From JAICXG01 sp036494545 (GTDB lineage Bacteria; Verrucomicrobiota; Verrucomicrobiia; Chthoniobacterales; UBA10450): 64,000 bases of DNA. The DNA is taken from assembly GCA_036494545.1 (NCBI GenBank), contig DASXOB010000007.1, positions 124,001 through 188,000 on the forward strand, written 5' to 3'. Below the pieces are notes generated by a model. That model saw nothing but the letters and a program-made list of their open reading frames with translations. It was not told the origin of the DNA and ran no database searches. Below are positions 26,345-34,178 of this stretch, one piece after another. Position 1 is the first letter of the stretch. Each line of letters opens with the position of its first letter. The translations under genes and the position numbers were made by a program.

Positions 26345-28345
26345 TTCTTCTCCCGGCAGTTGCACCGAGAGAGCAAAGTCGCTTAGCTCGCGCCGCCAGG
26401 ACGGCGGCAGGTTGGCGGCGGGGGTGCACCAGATTTGCCGATGGAGCTGAGCCATCTCATTCTTCATCCGGGCGGAAAACCCGTGGTGGAGTAGCGGATC
26501 GAGCATCGCTGCCTTCCTATAGTCGTTAGGCCGAAGGGGACGAAGCAACGCCCGCTGTAGATCGGTGATTTCAGGAGGCGGCGCCAACTCCGTTGGGACA
26601 AGAAAGTAGCCCGCTTTTCGCAGGCCGGCACCGAGTTTTGGACTGCCGACCAAGGCAGTGAGTGGAACCGCCATGAGCCAGCCGAGAATAATCGGAAGCA
26701 GCCAGAGAAGATAGCCGGGGGTGAGCCACCAGGTGATAAGGCCGACACTTACGCCTGCTATAGTCGTTAGGCCAAATACTTCCCAGGCTTCACGCCACCC
26801 GATACCTTGCGCGCGGTGACGTTGTTGTGCATTCCACTCCACCTTTTTTCCCAGGCAGCTAAAGAGGACGAATTTCACATGGAAGAAGAGGAAAACAGGC
26901 GCAATCAGGATCGAAATGAACATCTCGAAAAGCGTGCTCATGATCATTTTGCCGGCGCCTCCGAATTCGCGAGCGCGTCCACCTTGTAAAGCCAGTCCGA
27001 GAGCGAGCACCTTTGGCAGGAGGAGCAAGAGGATGGTGAACCCGAAAAGAAGAAAGGCAATGTGGGCGCGGGCGGCGTCGGCGAAGAGGCCATCACTGAA
27101 AGGCGCGGCAGTCAGGTTTTTCACGAAGCCGAGGACGAGAACAAGAAGGAGCAGCGGTGAAGCGAGGAATGAGAAAATGCCGTGGAGAAAATGGAAACGC
27201 GTTATCGGCTTAAAACCGCGGGCAAGGACGAGTGGCCAATGTTGCAGATTGCCCTGGCACCAACGGCGATCGCGTTTCAGATGTTCGACCATGGTTGGCG
27301 GTGTCTCTTCGTAGCTGCCCCCGAGATCCTCGGCCAGATGCACTTCCCAGTCGGCGCGACGCATGAGGGCGGCTTCGACGAAATCATGGCTCATCGGTCG
27401 GGATCCGATCGAGCTTCGTCCGGGCAGTTCAGGCAGCGCGCAGTGTTGCATGAACGGCGCGAGACGGATGATGGCGTTGTGGCCCCAGAAGTTGCTTTCT
27501 GCCTGCTGCCAAAAGCGGGCGCCGGCGGCGAAGATTGGACCGTAGAGCGACATGGCAAATTGCTGTAGTCGGCTCCAGATCGTCAGGCCATTGATGGCCT
27601 GCGGGACCGTTTGCAGAATGCCGATGCGATGATTGGCTTCCATTCGCCTAACGAGTTCGACCAGTGTGCTCGCGCTCATCAGACTGTCGGCATCGAGGCA
27701 AATCATGTAGCGCAACTGGCTGCCCCAGCGCCGACAGAAATCGGCGATATTCCCGCTCTTGCGATTGAGCGGCAGTTTGCGCCGGCGATAGAAAATCCGA
27801 TCGGGCCCGCACCGCGCGGCCATCCGGGCCCAGGCAAGTTTTTCCGCGTGCACTTTTTCTTCGTCACTGGAATCGCTCAGGACAAAAAATTGAAAACGGT
27901 CGATTGCGCCTAACGATTGCAGCGCATCATGCATGACTCGCAAACGAGCGAACACCGCGCTGACATCTTCGTTGTAGATCGGGACGACGATCGCCGTCGT
28001 CGGCAAGCGCGAGAAATTTTCCTCGGTGGTGAGGTTGATCGAGGGCTGCGTCGTTTTTCGATCGCTTAGGATGAGAAAGCCAAAGAAGGCCTGCGAAAAT
28101 CCGATTGCGACGGAGGTAAAAAGCAAGAGGAACAGAGTAAAGAGCAGGACGTTAACTGGTGACCAGCCTTCCGCGGCGAGCAAGCTCCACTCAAATGTGC
28201 CGGCAAGGAGCGTGAGAAGCCCGATGAGGACCGCGAATGCGAGACGATGGTGATGAGGGCGCGCTTGCGGAACGGCCCGCGTCCATTGCGCGACATCGGA
28301 AAAATCGAGAACTTGCTCCGCGGCGGAGCCAGGCAAAGTGTCCAT
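26324..28345 (-). CDS. opgH: Glucan biosynthesis glucosyltransferase H
   Basis: Membrane family-2 glycosyltransferase that polymerises the beta-1,2-glucan backbone of osmoregulated periplasmic glucans. The 673 residues have N-terminal hydrophobic segments (about 35-95), then IVVPIYNED, RKSGNIADFCRRWG, CLDADSLM and AEDLGGSYEE with the acidic catalytic residues. RDRRWCQGN (the QxxRW-like acceptor motif) and several C-terminal membrane helices follow. It overlaps ybaB by 21 bp tail to tail. It is the last gene of the opgG cluster and carries four exact dispersed 9-mers. Confidence 0.93.
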   Translation of the reverse strand: MDTLPGSAAEQVLDFSDVAQWTRAVPQARPHHHRLAFAVLIGLLTLLAGTFEWSLLAAEGWSPVNVLLFTLFLLLFTSVAIGFSQAFFGFLILSDRKTTQPSINLTTEENFSRLPTTAIVVPIYNEDVSAVFARLRVMHDALQSLGAIDRFQFFVLSDSSDEEKVHAEKLAWARMAARCGPDRIFYRRRKLPLNRKSGNIADFCRRWGSQLRYMICLDADSLMSASTLVELVRRMEANHRIGILQTVPQAINGLTIWSRLQQFAMSLYGPIFAAGARFWQQAESNFWGHNAIIRLAPFMQHCALPELPGRSSIGSRPMSHDFVEAALMRRADWEVHLAEDLGGSYEETPPTMVEHLKRDRRWCQGNLQHWPLVLARGFKPITRFHFLHGIFSFLASPLLLLVLVLGFVKNLTAAPFSDGLFADAARAHIAFLLFGFTILLLLLPKVLALGLALQGGRAREFGGAGKMIMSTLFEMFISILIAPVFLFFHVKFVLFSCLGKKVEWNAQQRHRAQGIGWREAWEVFGLTTIAGVSVGLITWWLTPGYLLWLLPIILGWLMAVPLTALVGSPKLGAGLRKAGYFLVPTELAPPPEITDLQRALLRPLRPNDYRKAAMLDPLLHHGFSARMKNEMAQLHRQIWCTPAANLPPSWRRELSDFALSVQLPGEELQAEPT

Positions 28346-28354
28346 CGCGCCTGA

Positions 28355-28705
28355 CTAGTTGGCTCCGGCGAACGGAAGAAGTTGGGTGCGGAAAAGGCGA
28401 CCCAAGCCTTCGTGGAACGGGAATTCGACTTTTTCTGGAAGCATGGCGACACGCTGGATGGGAGGTGCCATGGCGATGATTGCGGTCGTTTCCTTCGACA
28501 GAGCCGCGAAGAGCGCTTGCATCACAAGGGTAACGGGATGAGTCGCGACATTTTCTTCCTGCTCGCGGGCGCTTTGCATCGCGCGAACGAGGAGCTCGCG
28601 CTGGGCAGAACCCAATCCTCCGTGCAAAGCGTTCAAGTACGTCTCGGCGCGCTGTTGCGCTTCGCTCCATGCGCCCGGGCCGTAACCTGTGATTCCGTAA
28701 TTCAT
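28355..28705 (-). CDS. Small hypothetical protein between opgG and opgH
   Basis: The start at 28705 (MNYGITGYGPGAWSE) lies 28 bp after the opgG stop and gives 116 residues; longer frames would overlap opgG. The first half is helical (AQQRAETYLNALHGGLGSAQRELL), and a hydrophobic patch LVMQALFAALSKETTAIIAM follows. No family was recognised. Its position, 9 bp before opgH on the same strand, implies a role in, or co-regulation with, periplasmic glucan synthesis. Confidence 0.6.
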   Translation of the reverse strand: MNYGITGYGPGAWSEAQQRAETYLNALHGGLGSAQRELLVRAMQSAREQEENVATHPVTLVMQALFAALSKETTAIIAMAPPIQRVAMLPEKVEFPFHEGLGRLFRTQLLPFAGAN

Positions 28706-28733
28706 TGGTGGGTGTTCATCCGACGAGGCCGTC

Positions 28734-29942
28734 TTACTGTTTATTCGATTCTCGTGTAAACCAGCGAAGCCGGTATTTGAACTCAAGCTCATCACCGGCG
28801 GCGGGCTTTTTCTCTGGCTCCCAAAAGGCGACGACGTTGTCACTATATTCGTTCGCAGTTGGAAGTTGCAGAAGATGCATTTTGCCCGCACCCCAGTCGC
28901 CTGACGCCTCCACCATCACGCTTGGACGGCGGGAATATTTCGCCTCGTTGTCGCGATAATGCGCCGGGTCGCGATCGCGTTGGAGAAGGCCGAAACCTTT
29001 CGGGTTGGTCTCGGGGAACACGTGCGTCGTGACGTGATCGACCTGCTGCAAAGCCAGCACCTCGCTTTCGCCTTCGGCGGTTTTGATGAACAGCGTATCG
29101 GAGTCATGCACCTCGGGGCGCCTGTCGTTAGGCGGGCGCGGGTCCTTTTCGTCCCGCCAAAACATGCTTGTGAGCGGCGCCAGGGCCAGTACCTGGACTG
29201 GCTTCCGAAAAAAGAGGTGGTTTTCGATCTCGATAGTCGTCTGTCTGCCGGGCCGGATGAGGAAACGATAAGCGCCGCTTACACTCTGGCTGTCGAGCAG
29301 AGCAAAGAACTGCATCTCGCGCGCGTTCGGCGCCGGTTTGCAGAGCCAAAAGGCACGAAAGGCAGGAAATTCCTCGGGCAAATTTTCCGCTGTGTTTATG
29401 GCGAGGCCGCGGGCTGAGATGCCGTAGACCTGTCCGGCAGCAAGAGCGCGGAAATAGCTCGATCCGATGAAAGAAATCACTTCATCGACCGGCCGATCGT
29501 GGTCGAGCGGATAAAGCAGACGGAAGCCAGCGAAGCCAAGCCTTTCGTCGCCGGAAATGGCGGAGCCAATTGCGTCCAGTTGATGATAACGAAAAAACTT
29601 CGGACTGAACCTGACCGGCCGCGCTTCGCCGTGATCAACTTCGTAAATCGCGACCGGCTGCTTGTAGATGTAGCCGGGGTGAAAAAACTGCACCTGGAAA
29701 CGACTCTGGTCGCCAAACCAAAGTCCCTCTTCGCGCCGAAAGGTGATGATGCGGTAGGTATCGTAGTTGAGTTTCTGGAGGGCCTCGGGCTGCACTATCT
29801 CACCAGATTGCCATGGCGTTTGCGCGATTTCCCTCGCCTGCCTCACGACATCCGCGAAAACCTTATCGTCAGGCGAAGCGGCTGCCGCTCCGATCAGCGC
29901 CACGCAACAGAAAAGAACCTGTTGCCAGAAACTACAATGCAA
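28734..29942 (-). CDS. opgG: Glucan biosynthesis protein G
   Basis: Periplasmic protein needed for release or branching of osmoregulated periplasmic glucans. From a TTG at 29942 the 402-residue product has a signal peptide (FWQQVLFCCVALIGAAAAS). The mature part shows family features FADVVRQAREIAQTPW, LNYDTYRIITFR, SSYFRALAAGQVYGISARGLA, and late YRLRWF. The frame is open to 30053, but that part lies inside the PHP gene, and no ATG fits the signal peptide, so the TTG is preferred. It overlaps the PHP gene by 11 bp. Confidence 0.88.
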   Translation of the reverse strand: MHCSFWQQVLFCCVALIGAAAASPDDKVFADVVRQAREIAQTPWQSGEIVQPEALQKLNYDTYRIITFRREEGLWFGDQSRFQVQFFHPGYIYKQPVAIYEVDHGEARPVRFSPKFFRYHQLDAIGSAISGDERLGFAGFRLLYPLDHDRPVDEVISFIGSSYFRALAAGQVYGISARGLAINTAENLPEEFPAFRAFWLCKPAPNAREMQFFALLDSQSVSGAYRFLIRPGRQTTIEIENHLFFRKPVQVLALAPLTSMFWRDEKDPRPPNDRRPEVHDSDTLFIKTAEGESEVLALQQVDHVTTHVFPETNPKGFGLLQRDRDPAHYRDNEAKYSRRPSVMVEASGDWGAGKMHLLQLPTANEYSDNVVAFWEPEKKPAAGDELEFKYRLRWFTRESNKQ

Positions 29943-30711
29943 CCATCCGCCGGTGGTGCCGCTCGTAAATCGCCACCTCGCCAATCCCGAGCTCTCCCAT
30001 CTTTTGCGCGAGGCGCTCGAAGTTTTCTCCCTGCTGCACATGTGAATGACCATCGGATGCGGTGGTAAATGGAATTTCTTTTTTCATCGCACGCCGGATA
30101 ATTTCTTCGCTTGGATAAATTTCGTTTACCGGTTTCCTCCAGCCGGCGGTCGATAACTCGAGCGCGAGATCAACTTCGCGAATTTCAGAAAGGACCGCGT
30201 CGAGCAGCTCATCGAAACTTTGCGTCGGACGAAACCCAAAAATCTTCACCAGATCGAGATGCGCCATGCAATCGACCAGCCCACTCTCGATCATTTTGCA
30301 AATTCGCTCGTAGTAATCGGAGTAGACTTGATCGATATCGCGCCGGGCAAACTCTGCCTCCTCGCCCGGATGATCGAATGCCCAGTCGCCTTCCAGGAAA
30401 TGGACCGAACCGAGGACGAAATCGAGCCGCTCCCAATTCCTTTCCACCCAGGCGCGACCGGCCGCAGAGTTAGTGGGGTCATTGTCTAACTCAATGCCTG
30501 CGCGGATTTGTAAATCGGGGTTCGCCGCGCGTAACCGTTCGATCTGATCAAAATCGACGCCTTCGTGATAACGATCGTGATCCGTGAGCGCAAAGTCGCG
30601 CAGCCCGATCTCCCGCGCGTGATCCGCCCATGGCTGAAGTAACTTCTGAGTATAAGTCTGAAGCCGGTGACCTTGTGGGTGGAGATGATAGTCGGAAAAA
30701 AGTTTCATCAA
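29932..30711 (-). CDS. PHP-domain phosphatase, histidinol-phosphatase-like
   Basis: The 259-residue polymerase/histidinol-phosphatase fold protein has FSDYHLHPQGH at the start (the first metal HxH), FALTDHDRYHEG, AGIELDND, VLGSVHFLEG, MAHLDLVKIFG and TASDGHSHVQQG supplying the remaining metal ligands. It resembles HisK-type phosphatases. Its place in front of opgG and opgH, rather than among his genes, suggests that the substrate may be another sugar or alcohol phosphate. It overlaps opgG by 11 bp. Confidence 0.82.
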   Translation of the reverse strand: MMKLFSDYHLHPQGHRLQTYTQKLLQPWADHAREIGLRDFALTDHDRYHEGVDFDQIERLRAANPDLQIRAGIELDNDPTNSAAGRAWVERNWERLDFVLGSVHFLEGDWAFDHPGEEAEFARRDIDQVYSDYYERICKMIESGLVDCMAHLDLVKIFGFRPTQSFDELLDAVLSEIREVDLALELSTAGWRKPVNEIYPSEEIIRRAMKKEIPFTTASDGHSHVQQGENFERLAQKMGELGIGEVAIYERHHRRMVAL

Positions 30712-30776
30712 ATTCGGACCTTGAATCGTCCGGCGGTAAATGTCGCGTTACATATCCCACCCGACGCGTTCGCCTC

Positions 30777-31319
30777 TTATTGCGCGGCGATCGATTTACG
30801 TTGCGCGTCCAATTCCGGATAGGCTGGAACTGTCACCTCGACGGTAAATACTTTGCCGGGACTTAGTTCCCGGGTCGCGATCGTTTCCGAGTATTCGACA
30901 TGCTCCTCGGGATTGATCAACAGGCTGGCTGATTTGTCTTCGAAAGCGCGGTTTTCCGACCAGCGAGTCACGACACGGCCGGAAGAGTCGTGGAGCAGAA
31001 TCTCGATCCGTTGCTCACTCGGGAAGTTTAGCTCGACGGCTTTCGGGCCGCGGTTGGCGAGGAGCACTCGGACCGGCAGTTGCCGCGTCTCAGAGAGCTT
31101 CACCGGTTCGTTAGGCAATTCCACACTCAGGACCAAACCGTTGAGCCTTTTGTTCTTATAGACGGGATATTTTTCTCCGCTGTGAAACGGATGAAAAACG
31201 TGATTGAGCCAGTCGCCCTTTTGCGCTTGCGCGGGAACTGCTCTGATGGTGGCAAATAAAATGAGCGTGGTCAAAACTGAGATTAGTCTCATTCGCCTCA
31301 AAGAGTTCAAACGTTGCAA
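30777..31319 (-). CDS. Exported BsuPI-like domain protein
   Basis: The 180-residue protein has a signal peptide (from Met at 31292: LISVLTTLILFATIRAVPAQAQ). It then has a single beta-rich domain with LSETRQLPVRVLLANRGPKAV, RIEILLHDSSGRVVTRWSENRAF and YSETIATRELSPGKVFTVEV, the layout of BsuPI (intracellular proteinase inhibitor-like) domains. Such domains occur in many exported proteins, and inhibitor function is not implied. It stands alone between the PHP gene and the divergent M23 peptidase. Confidence 0.65.
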   Translation of the reverse strand: MQRLNSLRRMRLISVLTTLILFATIRAVPAQAQKGDWLNHVFHPFHSGEKYPVYKNKRLNGLVLSVELPNEPVKLSETRQLPVRVLLANRGPKAVELNFPSEQRIEILLHDSSGRVVTRWSENRAFEDKSASLLINPEEHVEYSETIATRELSPGKVFTVEVTVPAYPELDAQRKSIAAQ

Positions 31320-31490
31320 AAACTGTCAAACCCTTTATCGAATCGGAATGAGGAGGCTGTTCGCGCTGGCGCATCCGGTTAATCGTTTGCAGCGGGCTGG
31401 CGGCCGAGCGACGCGCCATCTTGTCTGGCGTCCTGACAATGACGACAACGGGCTTATGAGCAAAATCGGAAAAAGTTGGGAGATCCAAAC

Positions 31491-32528
31491 ATGAGCGCTC
31501 GTGTTTGCGCCGCCGGGCTCTTCTTTTTTGTCATGATCGCTTTAACGCGCGCAGACGATGGGCTGATTCGTCTCAGTCTGCCAACAGACAATACGGCCTT
31601 GCTGCGCGGAGACGGTGCCGACTTCTATCAAGTCATCGAACGAAACCTGCATGGCGTGATTTCTTATCCGTGGGAAGGAGGTCAATACGGCTTTGTGCGC
31701 GATCCGCGAGAGTTCAATGGCGAAACCGTTTACACGCGCTTTCACGAGGGAATGGATGTTCGCCCGGTGCACCGCGACGTGCATGGCGAACCGCTCGACG
31801 ACGTCCATGCGATCGCGGATGGCCACGTTGTTTATACCAATCAGATTCCGGGCGCTTCAAACTACGGGCGTTATGTCGTGGTCGAACATCGCTGGGGCGA
31901 CTGTCCATATTATAGTCTCTACGCCCACCTGAGAACGATCGAGGTCGAGAAAGGCGACAAGGTGAACGAGGGTGAAAAGCTCGGAGTCATGGGACACAGC
32001 GGCACTGGGATCAACCGCGAACGCTCGCACGTGCACGTGGAGTTGAATCTGTTGCTGAGCAGCAATTTCGAAAGTTGGCACGCCGCCTTCTTCCCTGGTG
32101 AAGCCAATCACCATGACATTTACAACGGGATTAACCTTGCCGGGATCGATTTACCCCGACTCATCCTCGCGCTGCGCAAAGATCCAACTCTCAGCATTCC
32201 AGCCTTTCTCGCGCGGGAGGAAGTTTTCTACAAAGTGACCATCCCGAATTCGCCTCACTTTGAGCTGCCGCAACGTTATCCCTGGATGGTAGCTGGTTCG
32301 CCTAACGAAAAGCCTCCATCGTGGGAGATTTCATTTACGCGTTCGGGTGTGCCGTTGCGGTTAACTCCTAACACGCGCTCGGTGACTGCGGCGGAGCTGT
32401 CCTGGCTGAAAGCGAGCCGGGTAGACGCGCGTTACCTGACCCGCGACGTAATCACCGGACGTGGGAGCAGTGCGCGCCTAACGAGTGAAGGAAAGGCGCT
32501 CATGAGCCTGCTCTCCTTTTCGAGTTGA
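31491..32528 (+). CDS. M23-family metallopeptidase, exported
   Basis: Start 31491 is favoured by GGGAG 8 bp upstream and a following signal peptide (ARVCAAGLFFFVMIALTRA). The 345-residue protein has an LytM/M23 domain (about 75-205) with zinc ligands in RFHEGMD and HVHVELN, and YSLYAHL between them. These enzymes cut peptidoglycan cross-bridges or activate amidases. The C-terminal 130 residues have no recognised domain. Exact dispersed 9-mers occur at 32300 and 32476. The phosphoesterase follows after 19 bp. Confidence 0.85.
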   Translation: MSARVCAAGLFFFVMIALTRADDGLIRLSLPTDNTALLRGDGADFYQVIERNLHGVISYPWEGGQYGFVRDPREFNGETVYTRFHEGMDVRPVHRDVHGEPLDDVHAIADGHVVYTNQIPGASNYGRYVVVEHRWGDCPYYSLYAHLRTIEVEKGDKVNEGEKLGVMGHSGTGINRERSHVHVELNLLLSSNFESWHAAFFPGEANHHDIYNGINLAGIDLPRLILALRKDPTLSIPAFLAREEVFYKVTIPNSPHFELPQRYPWMVAGSPNEKPPSWEISFTRSGVPLRLTPNTRSVTAAELSWLKASRVDARYLTRDVITGRGSSARLTSEGKALMSLLSFSS

Positions 32529-32547
32529 GCGGACTCCAGATTGAAGC

Positions 32548-33321
32548 TTGGAGACGGTGAGAAAGATAAGCCGGCGTCAGTTTATTGGGCTCGGACTTCT
32601 CGCGCTGCCGACGGCGGCGGGTCTGGACGCGCGTTACGCCGAACCAAGATGGCTCCGAGTGACTCACATCGATTTGCATCCGCAATCGACTTGTCGCTTC
32701 GTCCAATTCAGTGACCTGCATTACAAGGGCGACGCCGAATTTACGGCGGAAGTGGTAGACACGATCAATCATCTCGCTCCCGACTTCGTCTGCTTCACTG
32801 GCGACCTGGTGGAAGACGGGCGTTACGCGCCGGCCGCGCTCGATTTCATTCGGCAAATCCATCACCCTGTTTACGGCTGTCCCGGTAACTGGGATTACAA
32901 CAGTCAGTTCAGCTTTCGCGAGTACGAAGGAGCTTTCGCTGCCACCGGCGGTGCATGGTTGGAAGATCGCAGCGCGGTGCTGCCGCAATTTGATCTTGAA
33001 ATTGTCGGGATGGGTCTCCGCGGCGTCCACGCCTTGAATGAAGCGCGCGCCTCACGCCGTTTGTTGTTGATTCATTATCCCATTCAGGCCGATCGACTCG
33101 AAGGTCGCCGCTACGAGTTGATTCTGGCGGGTCATTCGCATGGAGGTCAGGTGCGAATTCCATTTTATGGCGCGCCCGTTTTGCCCTATGGAGTCGGACG
33201 TTACCAAACGGGACTCTTTGAATCGTTAGGGGGACCGCTCTATGTCAATGTCGGCATTGGCACTTACATGCTTCCCGTGCGCTTCAACTGTCGGCCCGAG
33301 CTTACCCTCGTTAGGCTGTGA
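32548..33321 (+). CDS. Calcineurin-like metallophosphoesterase with Tat-like signal
   Basis: The start is TTG 32548 or GTG 32557; no ATG fits. The N-terminus ISRRQFIGLGLLALPTAAG has a twin-arginine pattern, which fits export of a folded metalloenzyme. Metal-site motifs are FSDLHYKGD, FTGDLVEDG, GCPGNWDYN and LAGHSHGGQ. The usual GNHD is GNWD here, so one ligand is replaced by Trp, as in some YkuE-like lipid phosphoesterases. The role may be in lipid A or cell-wall precursor hydrolysis, but this is inference. Confidence 0.8.
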   Translation: METVRKISRRQFIGLGLLALPTAAGLDARYAEPRWLRVTHIDLHPQSTCRFVQFSDLHYKGDAEFTAEVVDTINHLAPDFVCFTGDLVEDGRYAPAALDFIRQIHHPVYGCPGNWDYNSQFSFREYEGAFAATGGAWLEDRSAVLPQFDLEIVGMGLRGVHALNEARASRRLLLIHYPIQADRLEGRRYELILAGHSHGGQVRIPFYGAPVLPYGVGRYQTGLFESLGGPLYVNVGIGTYMLPVRFNCRPELTLVRL

Positions 33322-33638
33322 CTTTTTGCCTGAGGATCGAATCTCCGGGGTCGCCCGGGACACCGTCAAGCATCTCTATCCGGATACGAAAGGCTTCCAG
33401 CGATCCTTGATCCGCAGAGCCATTTTGCGTGCCTCGTCGGCGTTGAATCTGAACCCGATAAAACCGTCTCCGCCCACAACTCCGAGTGCGGCATGGGAAA
33501 ATTGCAGGTTCTGCCGCGACGCCCTCTCTTCTCGATCGCGCATGGACGCCGCTGACCACGCCGCGCAACTTCTTCCCATTCCCGCTTGTCATCCCAGAGT
33601 CGAACGCTAAGCTTTCGCTCCACTCGGGAAAACTTCGC
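33322..33638. other. 317-bp spacer before the EIIA gene
   Basis: No clear gene. It holds the end of a dispersed 9-mer at the phosphoesterase stop (33308-33316) and a short minus-strand frame listed separately. No hairpin with a T-run was seen. Confidence 0.4.
33376..33543 (-). CDS. Possible small protein or gene remnant
   Basis: A 55-residue frame in the spacer reads from an ATG at 33543. Its second half (LGVVGGDGFIGFRFNADEAR, then KMALRIKDRWKPFVSG and stop) looks like genuine protein rather than random translation. No ribosome-binding site or homologue was recognised. It could be a short gene or the tail of a decayed one. Confidence 0.3.
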   Translation of the reverse strand: MRDREERASRQNLQFSHAALGVVGGDGFIGFRFNADEARKMALRIKDRWKPFVSG

Positions 33639-34103
33639 ATGTCTTTGGCCAGCCTTCTCACTGCCGAGCAGATCATTCCGGAGATGAAGGCGACAGAACG
33701 TTGGCCGGCAATCATCGAATTAATCGATCTCCTCGTTACGCAAACGCGCATCGATCCGGCGAACCGCGACAGCATCCTCGCCGCACTCAAACAGCGCGAG
33801 GAAACCATGAGCACCGGTATCGGCTTCGGCATCGCCATCCCCCACGCCTCATCGGAGGCCGTCGAGGAGGTCGTGGCGGCTTTTGGGCGCTCCTTGCAGG
33901 GGATCGAGTTCGATGCCCTGGACAATGCGCCCGTCAGGTTCGTCGTCCTCTTCATTGTGCCAAAGAACCAATTTCAAACTCACCTTCGCACCCTGGCTTC
34001 GATCGCGAAGTTCCTGAACGATCGTTCTGTGCGTGAGCAGCTCGCCGCCGCCGGCACACGGGACCAAATCCTCGCCATCTTTGAAGAGCGCGCGCCGAAG
34101 TAG
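33639..34103 (+). CDS. PTS EIIA domain protein, PtsN-like
   Basis: The 154-residue protein starts at the ATG 33639 (MSLASLLTAEQIIPEM). It has the EIIA-fructose/nitrogen fold with the phosphorylatable His in GIAIPHASSEAV (about 69). FVVLFIVPKNQFQTHLRTLA and FLNDRSVREQLAAA complete the fold. No EIIB or EIIC lies nearby, so a regulatory role like that of PtsN (EIIA-Ntr) is more likely than sugar transport. The longer frame upstream is not supported. Confidence 0.85.
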   Translation: MSLASLLTAEQIIPEMKATERWPAIIELIDLLVTQTRIDPANRDSILAALKQREETMSTGIGFGIAIPHASSEAVEEVVAAFGRSLQGIEFDALDNAPVRFVVLFIVPKNQFQTHLRTLASIAKFLNDRSVREQLAAAGTRDQILAIFEERAPK

Positions 34104-34178
34104 CGCCCTCTGTTGAGGTGCGACCTTTGCCCTCCACGTGACACCCTCCTAGGCTGGGATAGTTTCGTCACGTCTCGC

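Noticed and set aside
33311..33955. 214-codon minus-strand frame near the EIIA gene
   Set aside because: Most of it is antisense to the EIIA domain protein. Only a short piece in a different frame (33376-33543) looked protein-like and is listed at low confidence.
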